Source: Streptomyces griseus
GTDB lineage: Bacteria > Actinomycetota > Actinomycetes > Streptomycetales > Streptomycetaceae
Assembly (NCBI GenBank): GCA_002154345.1
Contig: MUNB01000052.1
Coordinates: forward strand, 1 to 42,140
Reading direction: 5' to 3'
Length of the DNA: 42,140 nt
The notes beneath the pieces are model-generated. The model saw nothing but the letters and a program-made list of their open reading frames with translations, did no database searches and was not told the DNA's origin. Within the stretch, counting starts at the first letter, position 1; every line of letters begins with the position of its first letter. The position numbers and the translations under genes were made by a program. Shown piece by piece: positions 31,874 through 40,447 of this stretch.

Positions 31874-33134
31874 GAGAGCTCCGTGGTCGTGGTGTCGAAG
31901 GAGGTCCGGGCGTCCCGGACGGAAGCAGGCCGGTGACGGCCACCAGGGCGCCGGACGCCGCGACGGCGGTCACCAGCCACAGCGCCGGGCCGATGTCCGC
32001 TCCCGCGGTGACCAGCGCCGCCGCCGGAGCGGTCAGCAGGACCGGTCCCGACTGCACCCAGGTCTGGTAGAAGGCCGTCGCCGCCGGACGCAGCTCCTCC
32101 GGGACCGCGTCGACCGCCTGGAGGTGCAGCGCGGTGAAGGCCAGGAGGAACGCCAGGCCGAGCACCGCGGTCGCCGGCAACAGTCCGGCCGCGCCCGAGC
32201 CGGCCGCTCCGGCGTCGCGCGGCACGAGCAGACAGCCGACGACGGCGAGCACGGCTCCGGCGGCCGCCGACCGGTCCGGACCCAGCCGGACGGCGATCCG
32301 CGCCGACCACAGGGCGGTCAGCGCCGCCGGGGCCGCCGCGGGCAGGAACACCAGGGCCGTCCGCAACGGGGTCCAGCCGCGGTGGTGCACCTGCCAGGCG
32401 GTGACGAGCAGCAGGACGACGTACGCGCCGTTGAACGCGGCGGCCGTCAGCGCGGCGCGGCGCAGCGGCCGGCAGCGCCACAGCACACGCGGTCCGGCCG
32501 ACGACCGCCCCGGGCGGCCCCGCGGACGGGCCCGCCGGCGGACCGGCGGATCGCGCGGGACGAGCCGGGCGGCGAGGACCAGCAGCAGCAGCGCCGCCGG
32601 CACCGGCAGGGCCGGCACGAGCCGCCAGTCCACTCCGGTCAGCAGGCCCGCCAGCAGCAGTCCGCCGCAGAATCCGGCGGTGCCGCACAGCGCGTACCCG
32701 GAGACCGCACGACGGCGGTCCGGCCCGTCCGGGACGGCGGCCAGGATGATGGCGAGCCCGGTCGGCGCGGTGAGCGCCGCGCAGCCGCCCTTGACCGCAC
32801 GGCCGAGGATCAGCCAGCCGCCGGAGTCGGCGGCCGCGCTCGCCGCGGACGCCAGCGCGAACACCGCGAGCGCGACGAGCTGGACGCGCCGCCGGCCGAA
32901 CCGCCGGCCCAGCGCGGCGGCCCAGGGCAGCACCGCGGCGAACCCGGCGGCGAACCCTCCGACCAGCCAGAACAGCACGGCCGGTGTCAGGTCCAGCGCG
33001 TCTCCGACGACCGGTGCGGACACCACGGCGGCGGAGACCTCCAGCGCGTCGACGAGCATCGTGGCCGCCAGCACGCAGACCAGCGGCCACGGCGTCCGCC
33101 GGACCGCCGGAGGGCCGACGGGGCCCGGCCCCAT
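31827..33134 (-). CDS. MFS transporter (second exporter)
   Basis: A 435-residue polytopic membrane protein with about 12-14 hydrophobic segments. The motif A-like loop is ALGRRFGRRRVQLVALAVFA near residue 75, followed by long Leu/Ala/Val helices. It is very Arg- and Pro-rich between helices (RLVPRDPPVRRRARPRGRPG). It resembles drug:H+ antiporters of polyketide clusters. The ATG overlaps the upstream stop (TGATG at 33132-33136). Its C-terminus overlaps the second ACP gene by 47 bases, a longer overlap than others here. It is probably export or resistance, redundant with the gene at 14158. Confidence 0.85.
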   Translation of the reverse strand: MGPGPVGPPAVRRTPWPLVCVLAATMLVDALEVSAAVVSAPVVGDALDLTPAVLFWLVGGFAAGFAAVLPWAAALGRRFGRRRVQLVALAVFALASAASAAADSGGWLILGRAVKGGCAALTAPTGLAIILAAVPDGPDRRRAVSGYALCGTAGFCGGLLLAGLLTGVDWRLVPALPVPAALLLLVLAARLVPRDPPVRRRARPRGRPGRSSAGPRVLWRCRPLRRAALTAAAFNGAYVVLLLVTAWQVHHRGWTPLRTALVFLPAAAPAALTALWSARIAVRLGPDRSAAAGAVLAVVGCLLVPRDAGAAGSGAAGLLPATAVLGLAFLLAFTALHLQAVDAVPEELRPAATAFYQTWVQSGPVLLTAPAAALVTAGADIGPALWLVTAVAASGALVAVTGLLPSGTPGPPSTPRPRSSHDDPSTVPYVRDGGR

Positions 33135-35158
33135 CAGCCGACCAGCGTGCCGCCGGTGGCGTCCACGAAGGACCCCGTGATCCAGCGGGCCTCGTCCGTG
33201 GCCAGGAACGCCACCACGTCGGCGATGTCCTCCGGCTCGCCGATCCGGTGGAACACGGACCGGGCGGCCATCTGGTCGACCGCCTCCGCGATCCGGAAGA
33301 CCGGCTGGTCGTTGCGGGTGATGCCGGGGGCCACCGAGTTGACGGTGATGCCGCGCGGACCGAGGAGCTTGGCGAAGTGCAGGGCGAGCTGCTCCAGCGC
33401 GCCCTTGCTCATCGCGTACACGATCTCGTCCGGATTCGCGCACCGCGTCAGGCCGGACGAGATGTTGACGATGCGGCCGCCGTCCGGCATGTTCTCCAGC
33501 GCCCGCCGGATCAGGAAGTACGGCGCTCTGGCGTTGACGGCGAACAGCCGGTCGAAGCCCTCCGTCGTCCTGCTGAGCGGCTCCGTCCCGCTCATCACTC
33601 CGGCGTTGTTGACCAGGATGTTCAGATCGGTGGAGCCGGTGCGGTCGAGCAGGGCCGGCTCCAGGGCGCCGAACAACTCCTCGACGTCTCCGGGCACACC
33701 GAGCCTCGCGCCCACCGCGAAGGCCCGTCCGCCGTCCGACTCGATCGCGGCGACCACGTCGGCGGCCGCGTCCTTGTTCTCCGCGTAGTGGACCGCGACC
33801 AGCGCGCCGTCCGCCGCCAGCCGGATCGCGGTCGCCCGGCCCATGCCGCGGCTCGATCCGGTGACCAGGGCCGTACGGCCCGTCAGCCTGCCCATCGCCT
33901 CACCTCTTCTCCCTCGCACATCGCCGTCGCCGGCTCCGTGGTCGTCTCCGTGGTCGTGGTCGTGGTCGTGGTCGTGGATGCCGGTGCCGGTGCCTGCCGT
34001 CGCCGGACGGCCGTCCGGCCGGTCCGGCCAGCCGCCGATCCGCCGGGCCAGGTGGACGCGGACCCGCTCGTGGCCGGTCAGCTCCGCCAGCACCTGACGG
34101 ACGCCGTCCACCTCCGGCCCGCCGAACAGCAGCAGCGCCTGCGCCCGTACGTCGTCCTGCACCTGCCGGCCGGCTCGGTGCCGCTCCTCGTGATAGCTGT
34201 CGAGCAGCGCGGCGGGGGCCCGGCCGCAGGCCACCGCCGCCAGCTTCCGGCCCAGGTCCCAGGCGTCCTGGAGGCCCAGGTTCAAGGACTGGCCGCCGAT
34301 CGGCAGCTGCCGGTGGGCCGCGTCCCCGGCCAGCAGCAGACGGCCGATCCGGTACCGGTCGGCCTGGCGGCAGGCGTCGTCGAAGGAGTTCACCCACAGC
34401 GGCACGCCGCCCGCGATGTCCTCCCCGGCGACCCGCCGCCAGGCCGCCACCAGGTCCGCGAACCGCGCCGGACCGGGCAGCGGCTCAGCGCCGCGCTCGT
34501 GGACCATGACGCGGGTCACGCCGCCGGGAAGGGGAGCCGCGACCAGCAGGCCCCTTTCGGCCCGCTCGAAGCGCCGGGCCGCGATGGTCAGGCCCGCCAC
34601 ATCGGCCCGCAGCAGCTCCCGCCGTGCCGGGCCGCCGGTGAACGTGAACCCGCCGAGCCGGCCCACCGCGCCGCGCTCACCGTCACAGCCCACCAGCCAG
34701 CCGGCCCGGACCGTGCCGCGGACCGCACGGCCCGGACCGTGCCGTCGTACGTCCACGGTCACGTGGTCTGCGGCCCGCGTCAGCCCGATCACCTCGTGGC
34801 CGCGCCGGATCCGCACACCGAGCTCCCGTGCCCACCGCGCGAGCACCTCCTCCAGCCGCGTCTGCGGCACCTTCCACTGGCCCGGACGGGGAACGGGCAG
34901 CGTCAGGTCGAGGCCGATGCCGCCGAAGTGCCCGCGCGGCTCGCGCTCCACCGCGCCCAGCCGGTCCCGCACACCGCAGCCGTCGAGGATCTCCATGGTG
35001 CGGGCGTGCAGGGTGGAGGCGCGGGACTCGGTGGTGGGCGCGGTGAGCTGTTCGAGGACGACCACGTCCGCGCCGGACCGGCGCAGCAGCCCGGCGAGCA
35101 GCAGCCCGACCGGGCCCGCGCCGACCACGACGATCCGCGCGTCGTCGTCCTCCGGCAC
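33134..35158 (-). CDS. Fused FAD oxygenase-SDR reductase (UrdM/LanM2/PgaM-like)
   Basis: A single 674-residue frame holds two enzymes. Residues 5-390 form an aromatic hydroxylase: VVGAGPVGLLLAGLL (12-26), LVGCDGERG, and LLLAGDAAHRQLPIGGQSL. A His/Asp-rich linker (HDHDHDHDHGDDHG, about 394-410) leads to an SDR from residue 422: TGSSRGMG, NNAG, SSG and Tyr-x3-Lys as YAMSK. This matches UrdM, LanM2 and PgaM of angucycline clusters. There the oxygenase part acts on the tetracyclic intermediate, the reductase part reduces C6, and an internal start gives a free reductase. The start GTG at 35158 comes 2 bases after the aromatase stop; an upstream extension in the frame is unconserved. Confidence 0.9.
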   Translation of the reverse strand: MPEDDDARIVVVGAGPVGLLLAGLLRRSGADVVVLEQLTAPTTESRASTLHARTMEILDGCGVRDRLGAVEREPRGHFGGIGLDLTLPVPRPGQWKVPQTRLEEVLARWARELGVRIRRGHEVIGLTRAADHVTVDVRRHGPGRAVRGTVRAGWLVGCDGERGAVGRLGGFTFTGGPARRELLRADVAGLTIAARRFERAERGLLVAAPLPGGVTRVMVHERGAEPLPGPARFADLVAAWRRVAGEDIAGGVPLWVNSFDDACRQADRYRIGRLLLAGDAAHRQLPIGGQSLNLGLQDAWDLGRKLAAVACGRAPAALLDSYHEERHRAGRQVQDDVRAQALLLFGGPEVDGVRQVLAELTGHERVRVHLARRIGGWPDRPDGRPATAGTGTGIHDHDHDHDHGDDHGAGDGDVRGRRGEAMGRLTGRTALVTGSSRGMGRATAIRLAADGALVAVHYAENKDAAADVVAAIESDGGRAFAVGARLGVPGDVEELFGALEPALLDRTGSTDLNILVNNAGVMSGTEPLSRTTEGFDRLFAVNARAPYFLIRRALENMPDGGRIVNISSGLTRCANPDEIVYAMSKGALEQLALHFAKLLGPRGITVNSVAPGITRNDQPVFRIAEAVDQMAARSVFHRIGEPEDIADVVAFLATDEARWITGSFVDATGGTLVG
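33893..33895 (-). other. Probable internal translation start for the free reductase domain
   Basis: An ATG at 33895 starts MGRLTGRTALVTGSS, the natural N-terminus of an SDR. GAGGTGAG lies just upstream on the minus strand, inside the linker codons. A 253-residue stand-alone reductase would result, as described for PgaM. Confidence 0.65.
33951..33974. repeat. Hexamer tandem repeat encoding the His-Asp linker
   Basis: TGGTCG repeats three times in a row (33951-33968) and then continues with one changed copy, in frame, giving alternating His and Asp on the minus strand. It lies in the linker of the fused oxygenase-reductase. Confidence 0.85.
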
Positions 35159-35160
35159 GG

Positions 35161-36120
35161 TCAGCCCCGCCGGCCCGCGGCACGCTCCTCGGCGAACCGC
35201 TTGGCGTGGTTCAGCGTGGCCGTGCTGTTGGTGGACAGCGCGGTGTGCACATACGCCTTGGCGTCCTCGACGGTGGCCTCCGGGCCGAGGACGCGGGCGA
35301 TGTTGGCGGTGTTGATGGTGACCGTGTGCTGGGAGGAGGCCAGCACGCCCCGGTCGTCCTCGGCGAAGGTCCAGTAGCCGGTGTGCAGGGTCATCAGCGC
35401 CGGCAGCGTGGTCTGCTTGTAGGCGATCCGATGGTGCGGAAAGGTCACCCGGTACGACTTGGTGGTGTGGGTCGAGCCGTCCTTGGCCCGGGTGTCCATC
35501 TCCAGCTCCTGGAGGCCGGGAGTGTCCTCGCGCAGCCGTACGGTGGCGACGTGCGGCAGCCGCTCGTGCCACAGGTCGGCCTCGTTGACGAAGTCGTAGA
35601 CGTCCTTCGCCGCACCGTCGACCCGCACCGTGTCCTCGAAGGAGAACGTCAGCCCCTCCTCGGCGTGCGCCTTCTCGACGTTGCCCTTCAGGGCCGCCAG
35701 TTCGGAGCGGGAGTTGCGGTCGACCGCCTGGTCGATCCACTCCAGGTGCGCCGGGTCGTCGTCGACCGCGCGGTAGTCGTGCAGCAGACGGATCCGTGAC
35801 TCGGCGTCGCCGAGCGGCTCGATGATCCAGGCGCCGCCCATGGCGGCGACCGGCGGCGCCGGAACCTCCTGGCGGAAGGTGATCCGCAGGCCTTCCGGGT
35901 CCAGCGTGCGGCGCGAGGTCCAGTTCTTGGCCTCGTCGTTGGCCGTGGCCCAGATACGGATGCGCTCCTCGTCGCCGTTCTCCTCGACGTGGTCGACGTA
36001 GATGGTCGGCGGGAAGATCCGGGGCCAGTTGCGGACCTCGGCGATCAGACGGTAGACGGCGACGGCGGGAGCGGAGACCGTGATCTCGTGCTCCACCTCG
36101 CGCAGGCCGGGCTGCGACAT
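35161..36120 (-). CDS. Didomain polyketide aromatase/cyclase (ActVII/UrdL-like)
   Basis: It folds and aromatises the first ring of the C9-reduced poly-beta-ketone. The 319-residue product has two START/Bet v1-like halves. The N-half has VEHEITVSAPAVAVYRLIAE and NWPRIFPPTIYVDHVEEN; the C-half has FSFEDTVRVDGAAKDVYDFV and LWHERLPHVATVRLRED. Didomain ARO/CYCs of this type go with reduced polyketides (actinorhodin, angucyclines, anthracyclines), in line with the ActIII-like reductase at 36185. The ATG at 36120 is the conserved start. Confidence 0.94.
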   Translation of the reverse strand: MSQPGLREVEHEITVSAPAVAVYRLIAEVRNWPRIFPPTIYVDHVEENGDEERIRIWATANDEAKNWTSRRTLDPEGLRITFRQEVPAPPVAAMGGAWIIEPLGDAESRIRLLHDYRAVDDDPAHLEWIDQAVDRNSRSELAALKGNVEKAHAEEGLTFSFEDTVRVDGAAKDVYDFVNEADLWHERLPHVATVRLREDTPGLQELEMDTRAKDGSTHTTKSYRVTFPHHRIAYKQTTLPALMTLHTGYWTFAEDDRGVLASSQHTVTINTANIARVLGPEATVEDAKAYVHTALSTNSTATLNHAKRFAEERAAGRRG

Positions 36121-36184
36121 GCTCGTACTCCTCGATGGTCGTGTCGGGTGGGTACCGGACCGCTTCGGCCCGGATCGGTACGGC

Positions 36185-36970
36185 TCAGAAGTTGCCGAGT
36201 CCGCCGCAGACGTTGAGCGCCTGCGAGGTGATGGAGGCCGCGGTGTCCGAGGCCAGGTAGCCGACGAGTCCGGCGACCTCGTCCGGCGTGGAGTAGCGGC
36301 CGAGCGGGATCTTCGCCTGGAACTTCTCCAGGATCGCGTCCTCGGTGGCGTCGTACGCCGCGGCGTACCCCTGCCGCACGCGCTGCGCCATCGGCGTCTC
36401 GACGTATCCGGGGCAGACGGCGTTGACGGTGATGCCGGTCGGCGCCAGCTCGTTGCCGAGCGCCTTGGTGAAGCCGACCACCCCGTGCTTGGACGCGGAG
36501 TACGGCGCACCGAGCACCACACCCTGCTTGCCGGCCGTGGAGGCGATGTTGATGATCCGGCCGCGGCTCTTGGACCGCAGGCCGCCGGTGTTCAGCGCCG
36601 AACGCGTGACGCGGAAGACCGAGTTGAGATTGGTGTCGATGACGTCGTGCCACAGCTCCGGGTCGATGTCCGCGGTGACGCCGCCGCCGGAGCGGCCCGC
36701 GTTGTTGACGACGACGTCGACGGTGCCGAAGCGGTCCACGGCGGCCTGGATCCAGGCCTCGACATCGGCGTCGCTGCGGACGTCCACGACCGCGCCATCG
36801 ACGTCGAGGCCCTCGGCCACGAGCTCCTTGACGGTCGCCGCGACGTTCTCCGCGCTGCGCGCGCCGATGAACACACGGTGGCCCTGTGAGGCCAGCAGGC
36901 GCGCGACGGACAGTCCGATGCCGCTGGTGGCTCCGGTGACGACGGCGACGCGCTTGTCCTGATCCGACAT
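36185..36970 (-). CDS. C9 polyketide ketoreductase (ActIII-like)
   Basis: It reduces the C9 ketone of the ACP-bound decaketide or octaketide. The 261-residue SDR has TGATSGIG (12-19), VNNAGRSGGG, Ser in NIASTAGKQG and Tyr157-x3-Lys161. Those numbers equal ActIII's catalytic Tyr157 and Lys161 as I recall them. VCPGYVETPMAQRVRQGYA is the substrate lid typical of type II PKS ketoreductases, and ALNVCGGLGNF is the usual C-terminus. It lies between ACP and aromatase in the order KS-CLF-ACP-KR-ARO. Confidence 0.96.
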   Translation of the reverse strand: MSDQDKRVAVVTGATSGIGLSVARLLASQGHRVFIGARSAENVAATVKELVAEGLDVDGAVVDVRSDADVEAWIQAAVDRFGTVDVVVNNAGRSGGGVTADIDPELWHDVIDTNLNSVFRVTRSALNTGGLRSKSRGRIINIASTAGKQGVVLGAPYSASKHGVVGFTKALGNELAPTGITVNAVCPGYVETPMAQRVRQGYAAAYDATEDAILEKFQAKIPLGRYSTPDEVAGLVGYLASDTAASITSQALNVCGGLGNF

Positions 36971-37089
36971 GTTTCTGGTCTCCCAACAAGACGAGAAGAG
37001 TGGGCTGTTGCGCCTCGGCGGGGCCGTCGCGCACAGGTGCGGCGGCCCCGCCGGACAGAGGGATGGTGGTGCGGTGGTGCGAGAGGGGC

Positions 37090-37359
37090 TCAGGCCCCGA
37101 CGAGGCCCTGGAACGCGGCGTTGATGGCGGCTATCAGCGAGCGCGGCGTACGGCTGTCGGCGAGCACGTCGTCGTCGAGCGTGATCCCGTACTCGCGCTC
37201 GATCCGGCCGCCGGTCTCCAGCAACGCCAGTGACTCGTAGCCGAGTTCCTCGAAATCGGTGTCGAGGATGTCGCCGTCGAGGTCGACGCCCTCGTCCGCA
37301 CCGGCGCCTTCCAGAAGGATGCGCTTGAGGTCTTCGAGGGTGAACTCCTGCTTGGACAC
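37090..37359 (-). CDS. Minimal-PKS acyl carrier protein
   Basis: An 89-residue ACP. The phosphopantetheine Ser43 is in DTDFEELGYESLALLETGG, the form typical of type II PKS ACPs (LGYDS/LGYES). Acidic helices follow. The start is a GTG at 37359 with AAGGAAGGG upstream; the open frame to 37401 is unconserved. It is third in the KS-alpha, KS-beta, ACP order. Confidence 0.96.
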   Translation of the reverse strand: MSKQEFTLEDLKRILLEGAGADEGVDLDGDILDTDFEELGYESLALLETGGRIEREYGITLDDDVLADSRTPRSLIAAINAAFQGLVGA

Positions 37360-37476
37360 GGTCGATCCCTTCCTTGGCTCCCGTACGCCCGGACGGGCCA
37401 CGGGTGAAATGAGGCGCCCGCGGACCGTCCGGGGGGGGAGACGGCCGCGGGCGCGGTCTTCGGGGTGGCGGGCCGG

Positions 37477-38715
37477 TCAGTCGACGGCCCGCAGCACGAC
37501 GGCCGAGTTGAATCCGCCGTGCCCTCGCGCGAGTACCAGCGCGGTGCCGACCGAGGCGGTCCGGGGCCGTCCGACGACCAGGTCCAGCTCACGGGCCGTG
37601 GCGGACTCCGCGTCGGCGGTCGGCGGGATCAGGCCTTCGCGGATGGCGAGGACGGCGGTCACCACGTCCACCGGGGCGCCGCCCGCCTGGAGCCGGCCGA
37701 TCATGGTCTTCGGCGCGGTGACCGGCACCGCGCGCGGTCCGAACACACCGGCCACGGCCGCCACTTCCACCGCGTCCGGCTCCGGTGAGCCGGCGGCGTC
37801 GGCGAAGACGACGTCCACCTCGGCCGGTGCGACGCCGGCGTCCGCCAGCGCCAGTTCGATGGCGCGCCGCAGACCGGGCTCGCGCCCGCTGCCGGGGCGC
37901 GGATCCAGCGTCGCGCTGTACCCGGCCAGTTCGGCGTGGGCGGTGGCCGCGCCGCGGACCAGGGCGCTGCGCTCGTCCTCCAGGATCAGCAGTGCGCCGC
38001 CCTCGCCGGGAACGTAGCCGCGCGCCGCCGGATGGAACGGCAGATAGGCGCGGTCGGGATCGTCGCTGGTCGACATCAGTCCGGTCGACAGCCGTGCCGT
38101 CCAGCCGAGCGGTGTCAGCGACGCCTCGAAGCCGCCCGCGGCGACCAGCCCGGTGCCGCGGCGGATGAGCCGCCGGGCCTGTCCGAGCGCGTCGAGGCCG
38201 CCGGCCTGGTCGCCGACGACCACGCCGTTCGGTCCGCGGCTGTCGCTGCGGATCGCGATCTGGCCGGTGTTGGCGGTCGGGAACCAGGCGAACGACTGGT
38301 AGGCGCTCACGTGGTTCGCGCCGAGGCTCCAGAGCTTGCGCAACTCCCGCTCGCCGAACTCGAAACCGCCGGAACCGGCCGCCGTGACCACGCCCATCCC
38401 GTTCGCGGGAAGGTCGCCCGGAGCCACCCCGGCGTCCCGGAACGCGCGGTCCGCGGCGACCAGGGCCAGTTGGGTCACCCGGTCGGTCTGCGCCACCAGC
38501 CGGCCCGGCAGATGGTCCGCGGCCGAGAATCCGCGGATCTCTCCCGCCAGCCGCGCCGGGTAGCCGGACGCGTCGAACCGGGTGACCGGTCCGATGGCGT
38601 TCTTGCCGACCCGTGTCGCCGCCCAGAAATCCTCCACGTCGACGCCGTGCGGTGTGGCCAGTCCCATGCCGGTGATCAACGTGCGGCCGCGGTCGCCGCC
38701 GCCCGGGGCGCTCAC
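37477..38715 (-). CDS. Ketosynthase beta / chain length factor
   Basis: Partner of KS-alpha that sets chain length and primes by malonyl decarboxylation. The 412-residue thiolase-fold protein has Gln170 in VVVGDQAGGLDAL where KS-alpha has Cys, the diagnostic CLF change. The later PAARGYVPGEGGALLILED and TMIGRLQAGGAPVDVV correspond to KS regions without its active-site His residues. The start is a GTG at 38715 overlapping the KS-alpha stop (GTGA), the usual coupling that keeps a 1:1 ratio. The number of extensions cannot be read with confidence; a C20 decaketide would fit an angucycline-like core. Confidence 0.96.
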   Translation of the reverse strand: MSAPGGGDRGRTLITGMGLATPHGVDVEDFWAATRVGKNAIGPVTRFDASGYPARLAGEIRGFSAADHLPGRLVAQTDRVTQLALVAADRAFRDAGVAPGDLPANGMGVVTAAGSGGFEFGERELRKLWSLGANHVSAYQSFAWFPTANTGQIAIRSDSRGPNGVVVGDQAGGLDALGQARRLIRRGTGLVAAGGFEASLTPLGWTARLSTGLMSTSDDPDRAYLPFHPAARGYVPGEGGALLILEDERSALVRGAATAHAELAGYSATLDPRPGSGREPGLRRAIELALADAGVAPAEVDVVFADAAGSPEPDAVEVAAVAGVFGPRAVPVTAPKTMIGRLQAGGAPVDVVTAVLAIREGLIPPTADAESATARELDLVVGRPRTASVGTALVLARGHGGFNSAVVLRAVD

Positions 38716-39980
38716 GCGGCGCTCCTGTCGGGACGGGCCAGCACCATCGCGCTCTGGAAGCCGCCGAATCCGCTGCCGATGGTGAGGACGGCATCGGTGC
38801 GCTGCGCGCGGGCCGTCAGCGGGACATAGTCGAGATCGCACTCGGGATCCGGGGTGTGCAGATTGGCGGTCGGAGGGATGACGTGGTGCCGCATGGCCAG
38901 TGCGCAGGCGGCGATCTCGATGGAGCCGATCGCCCCGAGCGAGTGCCCGACCATCGACTTGATCGCGCTGACCGGCACCCGGTGGGCGTGCTGTCCCAGA
39001 GCCGACTTGAGCGCGACCGTCTCGTGCCGGTCGTTCTGGCGGGTGCCGGAGCCGTGCGCGTTGACGTAGTCCACCGCCGACGCGTCGAGCCGGGCCTCGT
39101 CCAGCGCCGCCCGGATCGCGGCGGCCAGCTCCGCTCCGTCGGACCGCAGTCCGGTCATGTGGAAGGCGTTGCCGCGCGAGGCGTATCCGGCGATCTCCGC
39201 GTACACGTACGCGCCTCTGCGCCGTGCGTGCTCCGCCTCCTCCAGGACGAACACCGCCGCCCCCTCACCGAGGACGAAGCCCTTGCGTGACGCGTCGAAG
39301 GGGCGGGAGGCGGTGTCCGCCTCGTCGTTGAGGGACGTGGTGGCGCGGATCGCGTCGAAGGCCGCCATCGTGAGCGGGGTGATCGGCGCGTCCACCGCGC
39401 CGGTGACCATCACATCGGCGCTGCCGTCGCGGATCGCCTCCACCGCGTGGCCCACCGCGTCGATCCCGGCGGTGCAGCCGGTGGACACCACCGTCGCCGG
39501 TCCTTCCGCGCCGACGGCCCAGGCCACTTCGGTCGCGAAGGAGCTCGGCACGAACAGGTCGTACAGATGCGGGGTCGCGTACCGGTGGTCGACCAGCTCC
39601 AGCCGGCCGTCGTCGCTGACCACGCGGTACTCCGCGTCCAGGCCGCCGGCCGCGCCGATCGCGGTGCCGAGGCTGACTCCCGTACGGAACGGATCGAGCG
39701 CGGCGCCGTCGAGACCGCTGTCGGCGAAGGCCTCCCGTGCCGTCACCACGCCGAACTGCGCGGCCCGGTCCATCCGCCGGACCTCCTGCGGCGTCAGTCC
39801 GTGCGCCCGCGGGTCGAAGTCGATCTCGGCGGCGACCCTGGAGCGGTACGGAGACGGGTCGAAGAGGGTGATGCCGCGGGTGGCCGTCCGGCCGTCGCAC
39901 ATCAGCTCCCAGAAGCTGTCCGCACCGGTTCCGCCCGGTGCGCACACACCGATCCCCGTGATCACTGCCCGGCGTTCCAC
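38712..39980 (-). CDS. Ketosynthase alpha
   Basis: It condenses malonyl units on the ACP-bound chain. The 422-residue protein has Cys169 in TVVSTGCTAGIDAVGHA, a VNAHGSGTRQNDRHE segment with catalytic His, and KSMVGHSLGAIGS with the second His. KGFVLGEGAAVFVLEE is also conserved. The GTG at 39980 precedes the conserved ERRAVITGIGVCAPGG. No KSIII or dedicated malonyltransferase is present, which suggests acetate priming by decarboxylation. Confidence 0.97.
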   Translation of the reverse strand: MERRAVITGIGVCAPGGTGADSFWELMCDGRTATRGITLFDPSPYRSRVAAEIDFDPRAHGLTPQEVRRMDRAAQFGVVTAREAFADSGLDGAALDPFRTGVSLGTAIGAAGGLDAEYRVVSDDGRLELVDHRYATPHLYDLFVPSSFATEVAWAVGAEGPATVVSTGCTAGIDAVGHAVEAIRDGSADVMVTGAVDAPITPLTMAAFDAIRATTSLNDEADTASRPFDASRKGFVLGEGAAVFVLEEAEHARRRGAYVYAEIAGYASRGNAFHMTGLRSDGAELAAAIRAALDEARLDASAVDYVNAHGSGTRQNDRHETVALKSALGQHAHRVPVSAIKSMVGHSLGAIGSIEIAACALAMRHHVIPPTANLHTPDPECDLDYVPLTARAQRTDAVLTIGSGFGGFQSAMVLARPDRSAA

Positions 39981-40023
39981 TGCTGCCGTCCTCCTTCCGG
40001 TCCGGTGCGGTGCCGTGCCGAGG

Positions 40024-40356
40024 TCACTCGCCTGCCGACCAGTCGTAGAAGCGCGTGGCCATCGCGTCGGCCGGCGTCCGCCAGGTCTCCGGGTCGTACG
40101 GCTCGATGAACGGCTTGAGTTCATGGCTGATCTGCACGAAGCGCGGATCGTTGCGGGAGTTCTGGATCCGGGTGCCGCCGTCGTCGGACGCGAAGTCCTG
40201 GAGGTGGAAGTACAGGCCGTTGAACATGAACAGCCGCCGGCGCAGCGTGCCCATCCGGTGCGGCATGTCCGTCCGGTCGAACTCGGTGAAGAGCTGGGCC
40301 ACTTCGGTGCTCGACCGCTCGTCCATCCTGGCGACGATCAGGTTGCTGTGCTTCAT
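40024..40356 (-). CDS. Second-/third-ring cyclase (TcmI/UrdF-like)
   Basis: A small dimeric ferredoxin-fold cyclase of 110 residues. MKHSNLIVARMDERSSTEVA, FDRTDMPHRMGTLRRRLF and LYFHLQDF, together with the PFIEPYDPETWRTPADAMA end, match the polyketide synthase cyclase family of angucycline clusters (UrdF, JadI). Those proteins guide closure of the later rings. I chose the ATG at 40356, the conserved start with GAGAG 5 bases upstream; an ATG four codons earlier is possible. It lies between KS-alpha and the UrdE-like oxygenase, exactly as in urdamycin-type clusters. Confidence 0.93.
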   Translation of the reverse strand: MKHSNLIVARMDERSSTEVAQLFTEFDRTDMPHRMGTLRRRLFMFNGLYFHLQDFASDDGGTRIQNSRNDPRFVQISHELKPFIEPYDPETWRTPADAMATRFYDWSAGE

Positions 40357-40447
40357 GACGTCTCTCATCTCTCCGTCGGTGTACGCGTGGTCGCGTACCG
40401 GTGGTGGATCGCACGCACGCCCTCGGAAGGGGCGGCTGTCCGCGCGC

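Noticed and set aside
33951-33974. Short repeats as a CRISPR or regulatory array
   Set aside because: It is an in-frame 6-bp tandem repeat inside a coding linker with no spacers.
33134-35740. 868-codon reading of the fused oxygenase-reductase
   Set aside because: The extra N-terminus overlaps the aromatase gene and has no conserved sequence. The flavoprotein starts at the GTG at 35158.
37477-38715. Second active ketosynthase
   Set aside because: The active-site Cys is Gln170, so it is a chain length factor.
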